From Tetradesmus obliquus (lineage: Eukaryota > Chlorophyta > Chlorophyceae > Sphaeropleales > Scenedesmaceae): DNA of 64,000 nt. The DNA lies in assembly GCA_030272155.1 (NCBI GenBank), contig CP126198.1, positions 5,332,001-5,396,000 on the forward strand, given 5' to 3'. The notes beneath the pieces were generated by a model, which searched no databases, had not been told where the DNA came from, and was given only the letters and a program-made list of their open reading frames with translations. Of the stretch, positions 24,201 to 34,540 are shown piece after piece; position 1 is the first letter of the stretch, and each line of letters begins with the position of its first letter. Both the position numbers and the translations under genes were made by a program.

Positions 24201-27200
24201 AAGACGCAGGCTGTGCGGGCAGCACGCAGCGCCGCCATGGCAGAGCTGCAGGAGCTGCATGAGGCATATGCGGAGCTGCAGCAGCAGCATGGCACGCTAC
24301 AGGTGGGCCCAAACTACGGCAGCACACCTGTAGTTAAAGCAGCGGCAGTTGCACAATGCAAGGTGCTGCTAGATAGTGCCAAAGTGATGAAACATCACGG
24401 ACCAGAGCTGTCTAGCGCCTGTCATTACACCTTGCTTGAAATTTGTGCCACTTTTTCTTGCTGCATTGTTGCTGTTGCCAGGCGAAGCACCAGCTGCTGC
24501 AGGAGGAGCACTCCCAGCTGCTCAACAGGCAGCTGGGCGTGACCAGCGACAGGGGCAGCCTGCGCCAGCAGTTCCTGTCAACGGAGGAGCAGCTGCAGGC
24601 TGCAAAGAAGCAGGTGAGGTGCATTTTTCAGGTGGAACGCAGCAAACACAGCACACAGGAGCAGTGCAGAGGAGGCACACTTGCTCATGATCACCGTTGA
24701 CTGGTGGCCTACCAACAGCGTCATGCGCTGTTTGTTTTGTTTTTTGCCACTTGAGGGCTCTTTGCTGCGCGTATGCATTGCTGCAGGTGGCAGATCTGCA
24801 GGAGGAGGTGCTGGCTCTCAGGGCTGCTCAGTCAGTGGGGACGCCACGCTCCCCAGCTGCATCACCTCAAAACTTAGCTGCCACAGCACAAGAGTCCTCA
24901 GGCAGCACAGAGCAGCAGCGGCAGCAGCAGCAGCAGCTGATGCTGTCCATGGCGGCAGACAATGCGAGGCTGGCTGTAGCGCTTGCAGAGATGATGGAGG
25001 AGATTGATAGGCTGCAGCAGCAGCAGCAGCAGGGAGCAGGTGCCAGCACTGCAGTTGCTGAAGTGTCAGAGCTGCGTCAGCAGCGGCTGCAGCTGCTGGT
25101 GAGCCAGCTGGTGGTGGCCAGGGACCAAGCTGCTGGAGCCGCCAACCTGTCAGAGCTGCAGCAGCAGCAGCTTACGCAAGCCACCGCTGAGCTCGCGGCA
25201 GTGCAACAGCAGCACGCGCAGCTGCAGCGGCAGCACCTGCAGCAGGCGCAGGCGGCCGTGGTGGCGGCTGTCATGGCAGCAGCAGAGCCAGGCTCCCCAG
25301 CTGTCGCACAGGTGAGGTGCATTGCTCTGCAGCTTGATGTCGCACAGCCAGTGTTGTGCACACTCTGTTGCCAACTTCTTTCTACCTGCCACATGTAGTG
25401 CAAAGGGCTCTGACCTAGCCAAACATGCAACCCAGCAGCAGCAGCAGGCAACGTACCAAACATGAGGTGCAGCAACACAAGGAGGCTGAGATCCCGTCCA
25501 ACTGCTGCCGCAACTGCTGCCGCTACTGCTGCTGCAACTTTCACGGCTGCCAGGTGATGGAGGAGAACTTCCGGCTGAAGCTGCAGCTCGTGGAGAAGGG
25601 CGAGGCGCTGCGCAGGGCAGCAGCAGACGCGGCAGGCCTGCAGGCCGGCCTGGCCAGCCGCGCTGCACTGCACAGCTTGGAGGCGAAGAACCAGGTGCTG
25701 CTGCAGGTGAGGCTGGCTGGCTGGCTGGGGGTGAGATGCACGCTGCGTAACTGCAGCTGCAGTTGCCGGGCACAGGTTTGAGAGGCGTATGCCGTGTTGT
25801 ATTGGCGGGGTCAATGTCAACATCTGGCAACTGAGCGCAAAACCCAGCGAGATGCTCGGGTGTTGTTTGATGTGGCATACTCAAGTGCCTGTCGCTCTGT
25901 GCTTGCAGGAGGTGACACGGCTGCTGGCAGAATCCAGTCAGCTCAAGCAGCAGCTGGCAGATGCAGAGCCAGCCGGCGCAACTGCAGGTCTGGCATCAGG
26001 CACATCACAGTCCTCCTTCCATATGCCTTCTTGGGGCCACACACAGCAGCAGCAGCAGCAGCAGGTGATGGGTTTGGGCTCGCCACGAGAAGCAGCAGCA
26101 GAAGCAGGCCGCAGCCTCAGCCCACTAGGCGGCAGCAGCAGCAGCAGCAGGGTCGTCAGCAGGCAGCCCAGCCTGCACCAGCAGCTGTCAGGCAGTGCCA
26201 GTGGCATGCGCAGCCCCACTCTGAGCAGGCATGTGAGCTTTCACGCGCCCGATCAACCTGCTGGTGCTGCTGGTGCAGCTGCAGCAGCAGCATCCAGCCG
26301 CAGCCCCTTCAGCAGTGCCTCTGGTGCTGAGAACGGCAGCTCCGTCTTTGGTTTGACCGAAGCTGCTTCACGCAGCCAGAGCCTGATTGAGAGTGAGTGG
26401 CTGTTATCGTGCACGACTTATCTCTACAGAACCCTGGCACCGATGCTTGAAGGGTGTGTGCTTTGTCACAAGTGCGGTGGTTCATAGATGCACCTGCACC
26501 GTACCTGACCAAAGCATAGCTGTAGAACGCCTGCAATGCTCAATTGGCTCCGCTTGCTTGGTTTTCAACACTCAACACATCTCTAGACACTTTGACCATC
26601 TGTGATGCACCTTGCACACATGCAGGCAACAGCCTCAAGTCGGGCTGGTCAGCGCAGCAGCTGGCTGCAGACACAGCAGCAGCTGCAGCAGCGGGTGGGG
26701 CCACTTTCAGCCGCTCCAGTTCTGTGGTAAGCTCCCCAAGAGGTGGCATGCCATCAATGTCACAACAGCCCAGCTTAGGGCGGCTGAGAAGCAGCTCTCA
26801 CACATCTCTGCAGCAGCAGCAGCAGCAGCAGGAAGAAGGGATCTTTGAGGGCTTCAGTGGCAACCCTGCAGTTGCATCATCTGCAGCTACTTCAGCTGCT
26901 GGTGCCAGAGATGCGGCAAGCTATGGGGCAGCTCTGGATGGCGTGATAGCAAGCAGCGGCGGTGATCAACCCCAAGCTGGTGTCAGCGCACAAGCGGCAG
27001 CAGCAGAGCCCGAAATGAGCAGCCGCTCTTGGTCAGGTATGCAGCCCACACCCCGCAGCACCGCACCACCCAGCAACGCTGCGTCAGCATCACATGTCGC
27101 AGCAACAGCGGCAACTGCTGCAGAGCCGGCAGCGGAGGGTTCAGGCGTGTTCAGTGCAGCAGGAAGCGACAGGGCAGCTCTTGTTGCTGCTGTTCTGGAG

Positions 27201-27905
27201 CGCCAGAGGGCCAAGGCAAGCAGCCCTATGGCCTCAGCAGATGGAAGCACTGTACAGCAGCAGCAGCAGGTAGAGGCTGGCCGCGCAAGCAGTAGGAGCA
27301 GCTTTGCATCTCAAGATGGCAGCAAGGCGGCTGTGCTGGCGGCTGTGCTGCAGCGGCAGCTCTCCAACAGCAGCAGCAGCAATGCGGGCGCACGCTCGCG
27401 CGGAACATCAGTCTCTGGCTCAACAGCAGCAGCTGCAGCAGCAACTGCTGGTGAAGGTGGTGGTCAGCAAGACAGAGCAGCACTGATCGCTGCTGTGCTG
27501 CAGCGGCAGAAGGCGAAGCAGGCAGGCGAGGCGCCAGGGCCGTTATCGGCCCGCAACTCCAGTACATCACTTGCTGTTGCTGGTGCAGCAGCTGGCGCGG
27601 CTGGCAGCAGCAACAGCAGGCCTGCATCTCTGAGTGGGGTGCTTAGTGCAGAGCCATCAGCAACAGGTTCGCCGCTGCAGTCGCCCAGGGGTACTTCTGC
27701 GCTGGCAGGCAAGGATAGGGCTTCGTTAGTGGCAGCTGTGCTGGCGCAGCGGCAGCAGAAGCAGCAGCAGGGCGCTGAAGTTGTGAGCCCCCGCAGCAGT
27801 GCGGCAGCTGTGGGGCAAGGGCCCAAGGCGTCGGCGGCAGCTTCGAGTGATAGAGCTGCATTGGTGGCAGCTGTGCTGGCCAAACACCGTGTGACAGGCA
27901 GTTGA
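21265..27905 (+). CDS. Large coiled-coil protein with C-terminal DRAALVAAVL repeats, unrecognised
   Basis: About twelve exons can be chained: 21265-22118, 22326-22810, 23017-23159, 23315-23469, 23702-23957, about 24150-24302, 24482-24612, 24788-25312, 25555-25706, 25909-26391 and about 26625-27905. The start ATG encodes MAREERHRNSSSFLGKPSL. The N-terminus is Ser/Gln-rich; the middle has long heptad-like coiled coils (QNDALQKQLQELLAANQQQ; ALLRQERQHLLQRLLEANEQ; DLQEEVLALRA). The C-terminal exon is Ser/Ala-rich with five spaced copies of a D(R/K)A(A/S)LVAAVLxRQ motif, the last at the extreme C-terminus. The layout suits a scaffold or cytoskeletal protein, but nothing identifies it. Confidence 0.75.
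27168..27896 (+). repeat. Five protein-level repeats of an amphipathic DRAALVAAVL motif
   Basis: Copies lie at about 27168, 27318, 27471, 27714 and 27850: DRAALVAAVLERQRAK, SKAAVLAAVLQRQLSN, DRAALIAAVLQRQKAK, DRASLVAAVLAQRQQK and DRAALVAAVLAKHRV. Spacing is uneven (80-245 bp), with low-complexity Ser/Ala linkers. This suggests selection on the motif rather than a young tandem array. Confidence 0.85.
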
Positions 27906-28524
27906 GTGCAGGTGCTGCAGTGTGGCCTGTGGGGCATGGCACTTTCCTAACATTGAAGTTGCGCACGTGACAGACGTCAGTGACTTGAGGCTCAGAACCT
28001 GAGTCAGCATGAATGCATGGTTGGGCACGATGAGTGATCGATGACCATTGATTTTGAGTTCCTGTTTGAGCCCTGTGAGGGTGCAGCACACCACTGCGGA
28101 CGAAGCAGTAAGACTATGAGCTAGCTTCAAGGTAGTACCTTGGACATCCGGTTTGTCCATGCATGTTGCACTGCGGACAGCAGCGCAGCGAGAGCCATCT
28201 AATTGGGCAGATGTGACGCACGTAACGCTTATGATAGGTGTACGCCATGCATGGCGTGGGATTCAGCGGACTGCCATGGACGGCCCGTCCAAGGTCGGCG
28301 CAACCGACTTTGATCAGCCCCAGTGACATCGGTAAAAGCCCACATTCCCTTGATAACATTGTTTACGTTCACCTTACTTGCTGTCACAGTGTGCGTATCT
28401 CAAAGATCAACTGTCTATGCAAGCGTGGCTCCTCTCGTACGTGTACTGGCTTTTGCCACAAGCACTCATCGGAGTGAGCAACTACAAACCCTGATACGTC
28501 ATTTGCAATCTGCAGTTTACCGGC
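27906..28524. other. Intergenic region
   Basis: No gene or strong element is seen. CAG repeats are almost absent, in contrast to the flanking exons. It presumably contains the 3' UTR of the coiled-coil gene and the promoter of the next gene. Confidence 0.4.
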
Positions 28525-29380
28525 ATGGCTGAGCCCGAGGCAGATCGGGGAGCCATGCAAGCGTGCTGCGCAGAGGTAGTTGAAGGTAGGCAACCCTATT
28601 AATCGCATGCTTCAGACTGCGCCCATGCATATCTTATAAAACAAACGCTTGTAACCACTCGTCACTGCGACCAGGTGACCAGCAAGCTATGAGCATGAAA
28701 GTGGCACTTCTGATATTCTTGGGAACATCGACCCTGCATTGTACCTACATGCAGAGCTCGAGGAAGGCGAGATTCCGCAGCAGACCTACTGTGAAGATCT
28801 TGATGATGACAGCATAAGTGAAGCTGGCTGGTTAGTCCAGCTGCTGGCACGGTGTGCCCACCTGGAACAGTTGCTGGCAGCCAGGGAGCAGCAGCTGCTG
28901 TGCAGGGAGCAGCAGCTGCGAGAGGAGCACGCTTAATTGCAGGAGCAACCGCGCGATGCTCAAGGTATTGATCAGAACATCAGCTTTTCTTATACAATCA
29001 GTGTTGGATTGCAGACAATGCCTGCACTGCTGGACCTCAGCAAGCTCATTTGCACGGCATCTGCAAGTGGGAGCATCAGGGGCAATGCATCTCATGTATG
29101 GATCTGCATCAAAGTCGACCTTAAGCAGCATCAGGGCGGTGGCTCAGTCTACATCAGTGGTAGCTGCTTTTTTCTTGGGAGGTATAGCTTTTGACAACTG
29201 GTCAGCACAGCAGGTAAGCTTTCTGCATCAGCATGCATATGTCAACAGCATGTCCGTGTTGAACACAGCACTGCATGAACCCTCACCCCCTTGCTGAATC
29301 TTCTATGTGTCGCTGCTCGCTGAAATAGGGGTGCTGGAAGGCCATGACCAGCCATTGCAGCCGCCGCAACAGCAGCAGCA

Positions 29381-29425
<45 letters not shown>

Positions 29426-29888
29426 GCAGCAGCACCCATACTCGCACCTGCACCTGCAGCAGCCGCAGCACCAGCAGCCGCTGCAGCAGGCGCATCCGCA
29501 GCACCCGCAGCAGCAGCACCTGTACCTGCAGCCACCGCAGCAGCCCTACCTGCAGCAGCAGCCGCAACTACACGCGCACCTGCAGCACCCATACTCGCAC
29601 CTGCAGCAACAGCCGCACCTGCAACAGCACCTGTACCTGCAACAGCACCTGCAGCCTCAGCCGCCGCCGCCGCAACAGCAGCAGCAGCACCAGAAGCAGC
29701 GGCAGCAGCAGCAGCAGCAGACACAGCCAGCCATCTATAAGCAGCAGCTGTTGAGCAAACGCATTCACAGGAACAGTGATGCGGGTGCAGGCACCAGCTA
29801 CAATGCAGTGCATGGGCGTAGCCAGCCTGGCAGCAGCCGCAGCAGGTTTGCTGGCAAGCCCAAGTCTTTTGGCAGCCCCCACAACTAG
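28525..29888 (+). CDS. Tentative Gln/Pro/His-rich protein, unrecognised
   Basis: A first exon could run from ATG at 28525 (MAEPEADRGAMQACCAE) to a GTAGGC donor. It would join in phase to an exon encoding SDILGNIDPALYLHAELEEG and WLVQLLARCAHLEQLLAARE, a short coiled coil, before a stop at 28934. A separate open frame from about 29332 to 29888 begins VLEGHDQPLQPP after an AAATAG acceptor. It is dominated by Gln with His/Leu/Pro and ends RFAGKPKSFGSPHN and a stop. Whether the two parts form one gene depends on introns I could not resolve between 28900 and 29330. Confidence 0.45.
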
Positions 29889-30801
29889 AGAAAGCTCACC
29901 ATTGCAGCAGGGGTGACTGTTCAGCGCTCAGCACACCTGTGCTCGTACCTGATCACAGACAAAGCCCCAGGAGCAGCAGGCAGGTGCTGCGTGCGTTATC
30001 AGAGCGGGCACCGATGGCAGGAATGCCGGGAGCAGCACCCACCAAAGGGTTATCCGGCAGGTTACGCTCCGCCAGTATAAATGTTGATCAGGAATGATGG
30101 GTGCAATGCAGGCTAGTTTCAGTGCTGTTCAGTGCTGTGGACTCCAGCAGAAAAAATCTTGCAAGGGCTTATACTAGTTAGTAGGTTAGCAGGAAGTGTT
30201 GAGCTCTGGGTGTGAGAAGCGCTGTGCAGCAGCGGATGAGTGATGAGCTGACCTGGAGGGAGCCCACTGTAACAATACATTTCACATAACGTGGTTGACC
30301 TTGACTGGGTTTCACAACCAACACCGTAGACGCATGGCAAAAAGGAAGTGGGCAGGGCTGCCGCCACCAGTCACAAACAGTTGTGTTGTCGACAGTACTG
30401 TGCAAAGGCAAGTGCTCGCCTGCTACTAGCTAGTAGCTGCTGCACCAGCTTTGCTAAGACAGCACAGACAAGACGCCAACATACCTAGGCCCGTGGATGT
30501 TTCTGGTAGATGTTTCTGGCAGATTTTGAAGAATATCAATGCTGTAGCTGTGTACACAGCTTAACATGTCTTTATATGTTAAGATCTCAAAGGGGAGTCA
30601 AAACTCTACTGCAAGTGCAGCGCCGCCTGCTGCTGCAGTGACGTCATTGCAGAGCATTTGAGCTGCCCAGCATTTCGCAGTTGTCAGTGATACATGGTTG
30701 TTTGAGAACTGCCTTTTCCGCCACTGTTGTTACGGATGTAACCGCCTCTGCCAGCATGCTGCAATGCGCATTGGGCACGTGCACGTGGGCACGTGCACGT
30801 G
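29889..30801. other. Intergenic region with a CACGTG cluster next to the mobile element
   Basis: No coding exon is supported. Close to the mobile element, at about 30775-30802, the text contains nested copies of GCACGTGCACGTG, i.e. several overlapping CACGTG palindromes. Confidence 0.4.
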
Positions 30802-31830
30802 CTGGTAAGCACGTTTTGTGCTGCAGGGATCATGAGGACTGACAGGTGTTAGTTTGACTAGGCTGTTGTCATCAGGGTTCAAGTGCATGGTAGTGTGATT
30901 TCGCTCTATTAAAGCAGATACAGCTTGGCTTGAATGCCAGCTGTTTGATTGTACGGGAGCAACGTTTGTGCATGCCCATCACCCCGGCCCTGTTACTCAA
31001 GTTTGTGCGGGCGCTGCCGCTGGGCGGCCCTGCACTTGCTCTGTGGGCAGCAATACTGGTGGGATTCTTTGGCTTTCTCCGCAAAGGGCATTTGTGTGTG
31101 GACGGTGTTGGGCTTGGCCCTGTGTCTATGGCAGTGCTGCGGCGCAAAAACTTTGTGTTTGACCATGCGGCTTACTGTGTGCATATCACAGTTACCATGT
31201 CAAAGACCAACCAGTTTCGGCAGCGGCAGCAGGTCATCACCATTCAAGGGGTGAAGGGACACGTTTTGGACCCATACGCCTGGCTGCAGAAGCTGTTCAC
31301 GTTGCATCCTGCAGATGGGGATGCATCGGCGTTTGGTCATGTGCAGGTGGTGTGTATGTGCCCCTGACATACTCTCGGCTGCTGGTGGGTCTGAAGGATT
31401 TGATTAAGGCGTGTGGCCTGGACCCCTCTGCATATGGTGGGCACTCGCTGCGGCGAGGCGGCGCCACGTGGGCCTTTCAATGCGGGGTGCATCCGCTGTT
31501 CATTCGCATACAAGGTGACTGGCAGTCTGACACGTGGCTGCTGTATGTCGGCATGTCGGCAGCGCAGAAATGTGCTGTCACGCGCATGATGCAGGAGAAG
31601 ATCGCAAGCCTGCCTGGTGCAGCAATTTGAGTGAGGTGGGGAGTGGGTTGGGATGTGTGCTGTGTGCTGCTCAGCTGAGAATGCTGAGCTGTCACTGCTC
31701 TGGCGGCTGCTGTGTGCGCGGCACACGCGTAGCCTGCCCGCTTCTGGCCCAACCTCACTCATTGCTGGCATGTCTGTTGTTATTTTAAGTCAAGATGGGG
31801 ATGTTGTAACACACCTAAGGCAATCATGAT
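30802..31830 (+). mobile_element. Tyrosine-recombinase mobile element (Crypton/DIRS-type), copy 1
   Basis: The 1029-bp unit begins CTGGTAAGCACG and ends GGCAATCATGAT. Both ends are defined by the second copy that follows directly. It encodes the catalytic core of a tyrosine recombinase, and no reverse transcriptase or RNase H is present. No terminal inverted repeats were noticed. The arrangement resembles Crypton-like elements, or the recombinase remnant of a DIRS-type retroelement. Confidence 0.8.
30930..31630 (+). pseudogene. Tyrosine recombinase, frameshifted
   Basis: The catalytic residues are recognisable. Arg I lies in ILVGFFGFLRKGHL, the H-x-x-R box is GGHSLRRGGATWAF, a downstream W is in GDWQSDTW, and the nucleophile Tyr follows in LLYVG. 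This pattern is typical of DIRS/Crypton-type recombinases of eukaryotes. The reading frame changes near 31350: the first part ends VQVVCMCP and a stop, and the second starts VYVPLTYSRLLVGLKDL in another frame. The N-terminal arm-binding region is missing, so this copy is probably inactive unless frameshifting or splicing repairs it. Confidence 0.8.
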
Positions 31831-32273
31831 CTGGTAAGCACGTTTTGTGCTGCAGGGATCATGAGGACTGACAGGTGTTAGTTTGACTAGGCTGTTGTCA
31901 TCAGGGTTCAAGTGCATGGTAGTGTGATTTCGCTCTATTAAAGCAGATACAGCTTGGCTTGAATGCCAGCTGTTTGATTGTACGGGAGCAACGTTTGTGC
32001 ATGCGCGTTTCCCTCCCACCCACCCTTGATACTCCATTGATGGGCTGTCATTTGCCTCTGCTTGACTACATACCACCATGTCAGTACTGTGCGGGATGTG
32101 TGCTGTGTGATGCTCAGCTGAGAATGCTGAGCTGTCACTGCTCTGGTGGCTGCTGTGTGCGCGGCACACGCGTAGCCTGCCCGCTTCTGGCCCAACCTCA
32201 CTCATTGCTGGCATGTCTGTTGTTATTTTAAGTCAAGATGGGGATATTGTAACACACCTAAGGCAATCATGAT
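31831..32273 (+). mobile_element. Internally deleted (non-autonomous) copy 2, head-to-tail with copy 1
   Basis: The first 174 bp repeat 30802-30975 and the last 181 bp repeat 31650-31830, with very few differences. Between them lies about 88 bp not present in copy 1, so copy 2 is not a simple deletion of copy 1. The two units abut without a spacer. Confidence 0.88.
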
Positions 32274-33964
32274 CACTGTCGACAACATGTGAGTACTGAT
32301 ACAGTTGCGGTGGTTGAACAAGCAGAACCGGCATATATAAAACTATAGAGTTCCGTTATATTGACGTGATTGGCCTGCAAAGGATTGTTCAATTTTGGGC
32401 ATGGCGGCGCTGGCTCAGCTGGCAGCGGGTGACACCATGACGGCAGCAAGCTTCCACGCTTGATTTCCTCTTTCTATACCGTTTGTTGGACTGTAAAAAG
32501 CTGTTACGATGAAACGAACAGCCTGGCGCGGTGCCGTAACTGAGTTCGTCGGTTCCTGCCGCCGTGAAGCGTGCTGGAACTCCTGGATATTTCGTCGTCG
32601 CTGCTACAGCTGGATGCGTCTGCGCCTTCAGACTGTGTTTTGTAAGCACTTATGCTAAGAATGTTGCGTCCAGAGCTGTGCTCAGTTGTGCAGGACGTGG
32701 TGTCACTACCCTGACGTGGCATGCATTACCGCCGTCAAAATGGCCCACGCATGTTGGACCGGGTATATGAGGGTGTTCAGCGGTGCTGCATTCTGTCTCC
32801 GACTCGGCAGCGGCAGCATTAGGAGCTTGCATGTACTACACTGAGACTACGACTGGTAATGGATTGCATTTTTTGTGCCTTTCTTTCACCTTTCTAGCCT
32901 TGCCAAGTTGGACAAGACGGCACCGTACAGCTGCAAGGGTCTTCAAAACAGTGTGTAGTTGTGCCAGCCCTGCTAGATATTGCTGCTTTGGAAAGAGCAT
33001 ATTTGGCTTTACATTCAACAGATGCAACAAACCACAAGAACAGTCAGAACTGGTCGCTTTCATGGCCGGTCTATCTATTTACGGAAGTGCAAAATAACTC
33101 AGCCGCACACAGTCTATACAGATTCTCCACGACATCCCTGTCCTAGACACCAGAGCGCTTGGCAAGTATGCATGCGCACAATGACGCCAGGCGGTTGTAG
33201 CTCTACTTGCCAGCAGGTAAGCTTACTTCACACCACGTATCATATAAGCATGGCACCACAGCCACTGACAACCACCCACCACCGTGAGACAGAAACAACC
33301 CGACTAAACCACCACCGTTCCGTGGCATTCTGGCACCCGCAGCCTTGTAAAATGACGATTTTTTAGACACAGCCAGGATCCCGACGGACGCTGGTGATGC
33401 ACAGCTGCGCACCAAGCACTGCTGGACCAGAAGACCCCCGTTCAGCAAGGCATCACAACAGCCTGAAGCAGAGCAATTACTGTCCACACCAGAAGCAGAG
33501 CACACTACCTGCCACCCTTGCCCCAGCATCAAGTTGGCCTGGCCATCAGCATGCACAGTTAATGCAATTCTTTGGCTACAGCCATGACATAGGCTGCCAT
33601 GCACACAACCGCACAAACAAAAACACAGACAGTAGATGGTGATACTTCATCTATAGGCTGCCATGCACACCACCACACAAACAATAGCACATACAGTAAG
33701 AGGTGGTGCTTCATCTATGGCATGGCGTACAACAGCATACGCTGCGAATGAGGCCCTGTACACGAATCGAACACCTCATCTCTGCAAGCAAAGCCAGCGA
33801 AGCAGCCGCACACGCATGCCAAACTGCCACTTTGCGGCAGTGCTTCCGCGCTGTGCAGCATCATTGGCACACATGTGTGTAATGCACTGACCCTCCGCAC
33901 AAGCGTGCCGAGTTGTGCTGCGGCTCCACAGGCGTGCGAGACGTGGATGTGTGACTTGTGTGAA
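32274..33964. other. Intergenic region between the mobile element and the cyclase 3' end
   Basis: About 1.7 kb of mixed composition, almost free of CAG tracts. I see no gene. A tandem duplication of about 68 bp is present at about 33590-33720 (both units contain GGCTGCCATGCACAC and a CTTCATCTAT segment). Confidence 0.5.
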
Positions 33965-34483
33965 TCAGTAGCCTCCAGTGGGGCCCAGCACGCTGCTGGC
34001 TGGACCGCCAGCTGCTGCATGCTCCCTATCCTGCTGCTGCTGCTGCTGCGCAGGCCAGACCGCAGCTGCTGCTGCAGCACCAGCATGCGCGCTGCCGCCG
34101 CCTACAGCACCGGTCGATGCTGCCGCCCCATGCGTGCTAGCTCCGCCCGCAGTCGGCGTCGCGGCGGCACCGCCGCTCGTCATGCCCCCAGCAGCAGCAG
34201 CAGCCACGCCGCCAGCTGATAATAACACCCCTGGATCTAACAGGATCGTGTCCAGGTTGACAACTTCCACCCAGAGCTCAGCCAGCAGCCCCTGGGCAGG
34301 CTGCACGCACACTGCCTTGCTGGATTTCTTGGCTGGTGTGTGAGCCAGCCTGCCAGCCAGGCGGCTCGGCAGCAGCAGCACCACGGGGTGGGCGCCTGAG
34401 ATTCCCTTGAAGGTCCAGGTGCCCTGGTCATGCAGCTGGATGTGCAGCGGCACGCGCTGCGGCGCTGCTGAGCGCTGCGCTTG
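33965..34483 (-). CDS. Last exon of the cyclase gene
   Basis: It encodes [20 protein letters not shown], then [20 protein letters not shown], followed by an Ala/Gly-rich tail and a TGA at 33965. The D-x-G-x-x-x-F-K-G segment matches the strand that closes class III cyclase domains in algal and oomycete proteins. A comparable segment ([13 protein letters not shown]) ends half C1 at about 42900, supporting one gene with two halves. Confidence 0.8.
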   Translation of the reverse strand, partial: QAQRSAAPQRVPLHIQLHDQGTWTFKGISGAHPVVLLLPSRLAGRLAHTPAKKSSKAVCVQPAQGLLAELWVEVVNLDTILLDPGVLLSAGGVAAAAAGGMTSGGAAATPTAGGASTHGAAASTGAVGGGSAHAGAAAAAAVWPAQQQQQQDREHAAAGGPASSVLGPTGGY

Positions 34484-34503
34484 CTGCAGGGGGCGGAAAA
34501 CAT

Positions 34504-34540
<37 letters not shown>

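Noticed and set aside
30930-31630. Complete DIRS or Ngaro retrotransposon
   Set aside because: No reverse transcriptase, RNase H or methyltransferase text is found within or around the unit.
32274-33964. Possible gene between the mobile element and the cyclase
   Set aside because: Open frames are short, lack family motifs, and differ from the CAG-rich coding style of neighbours.
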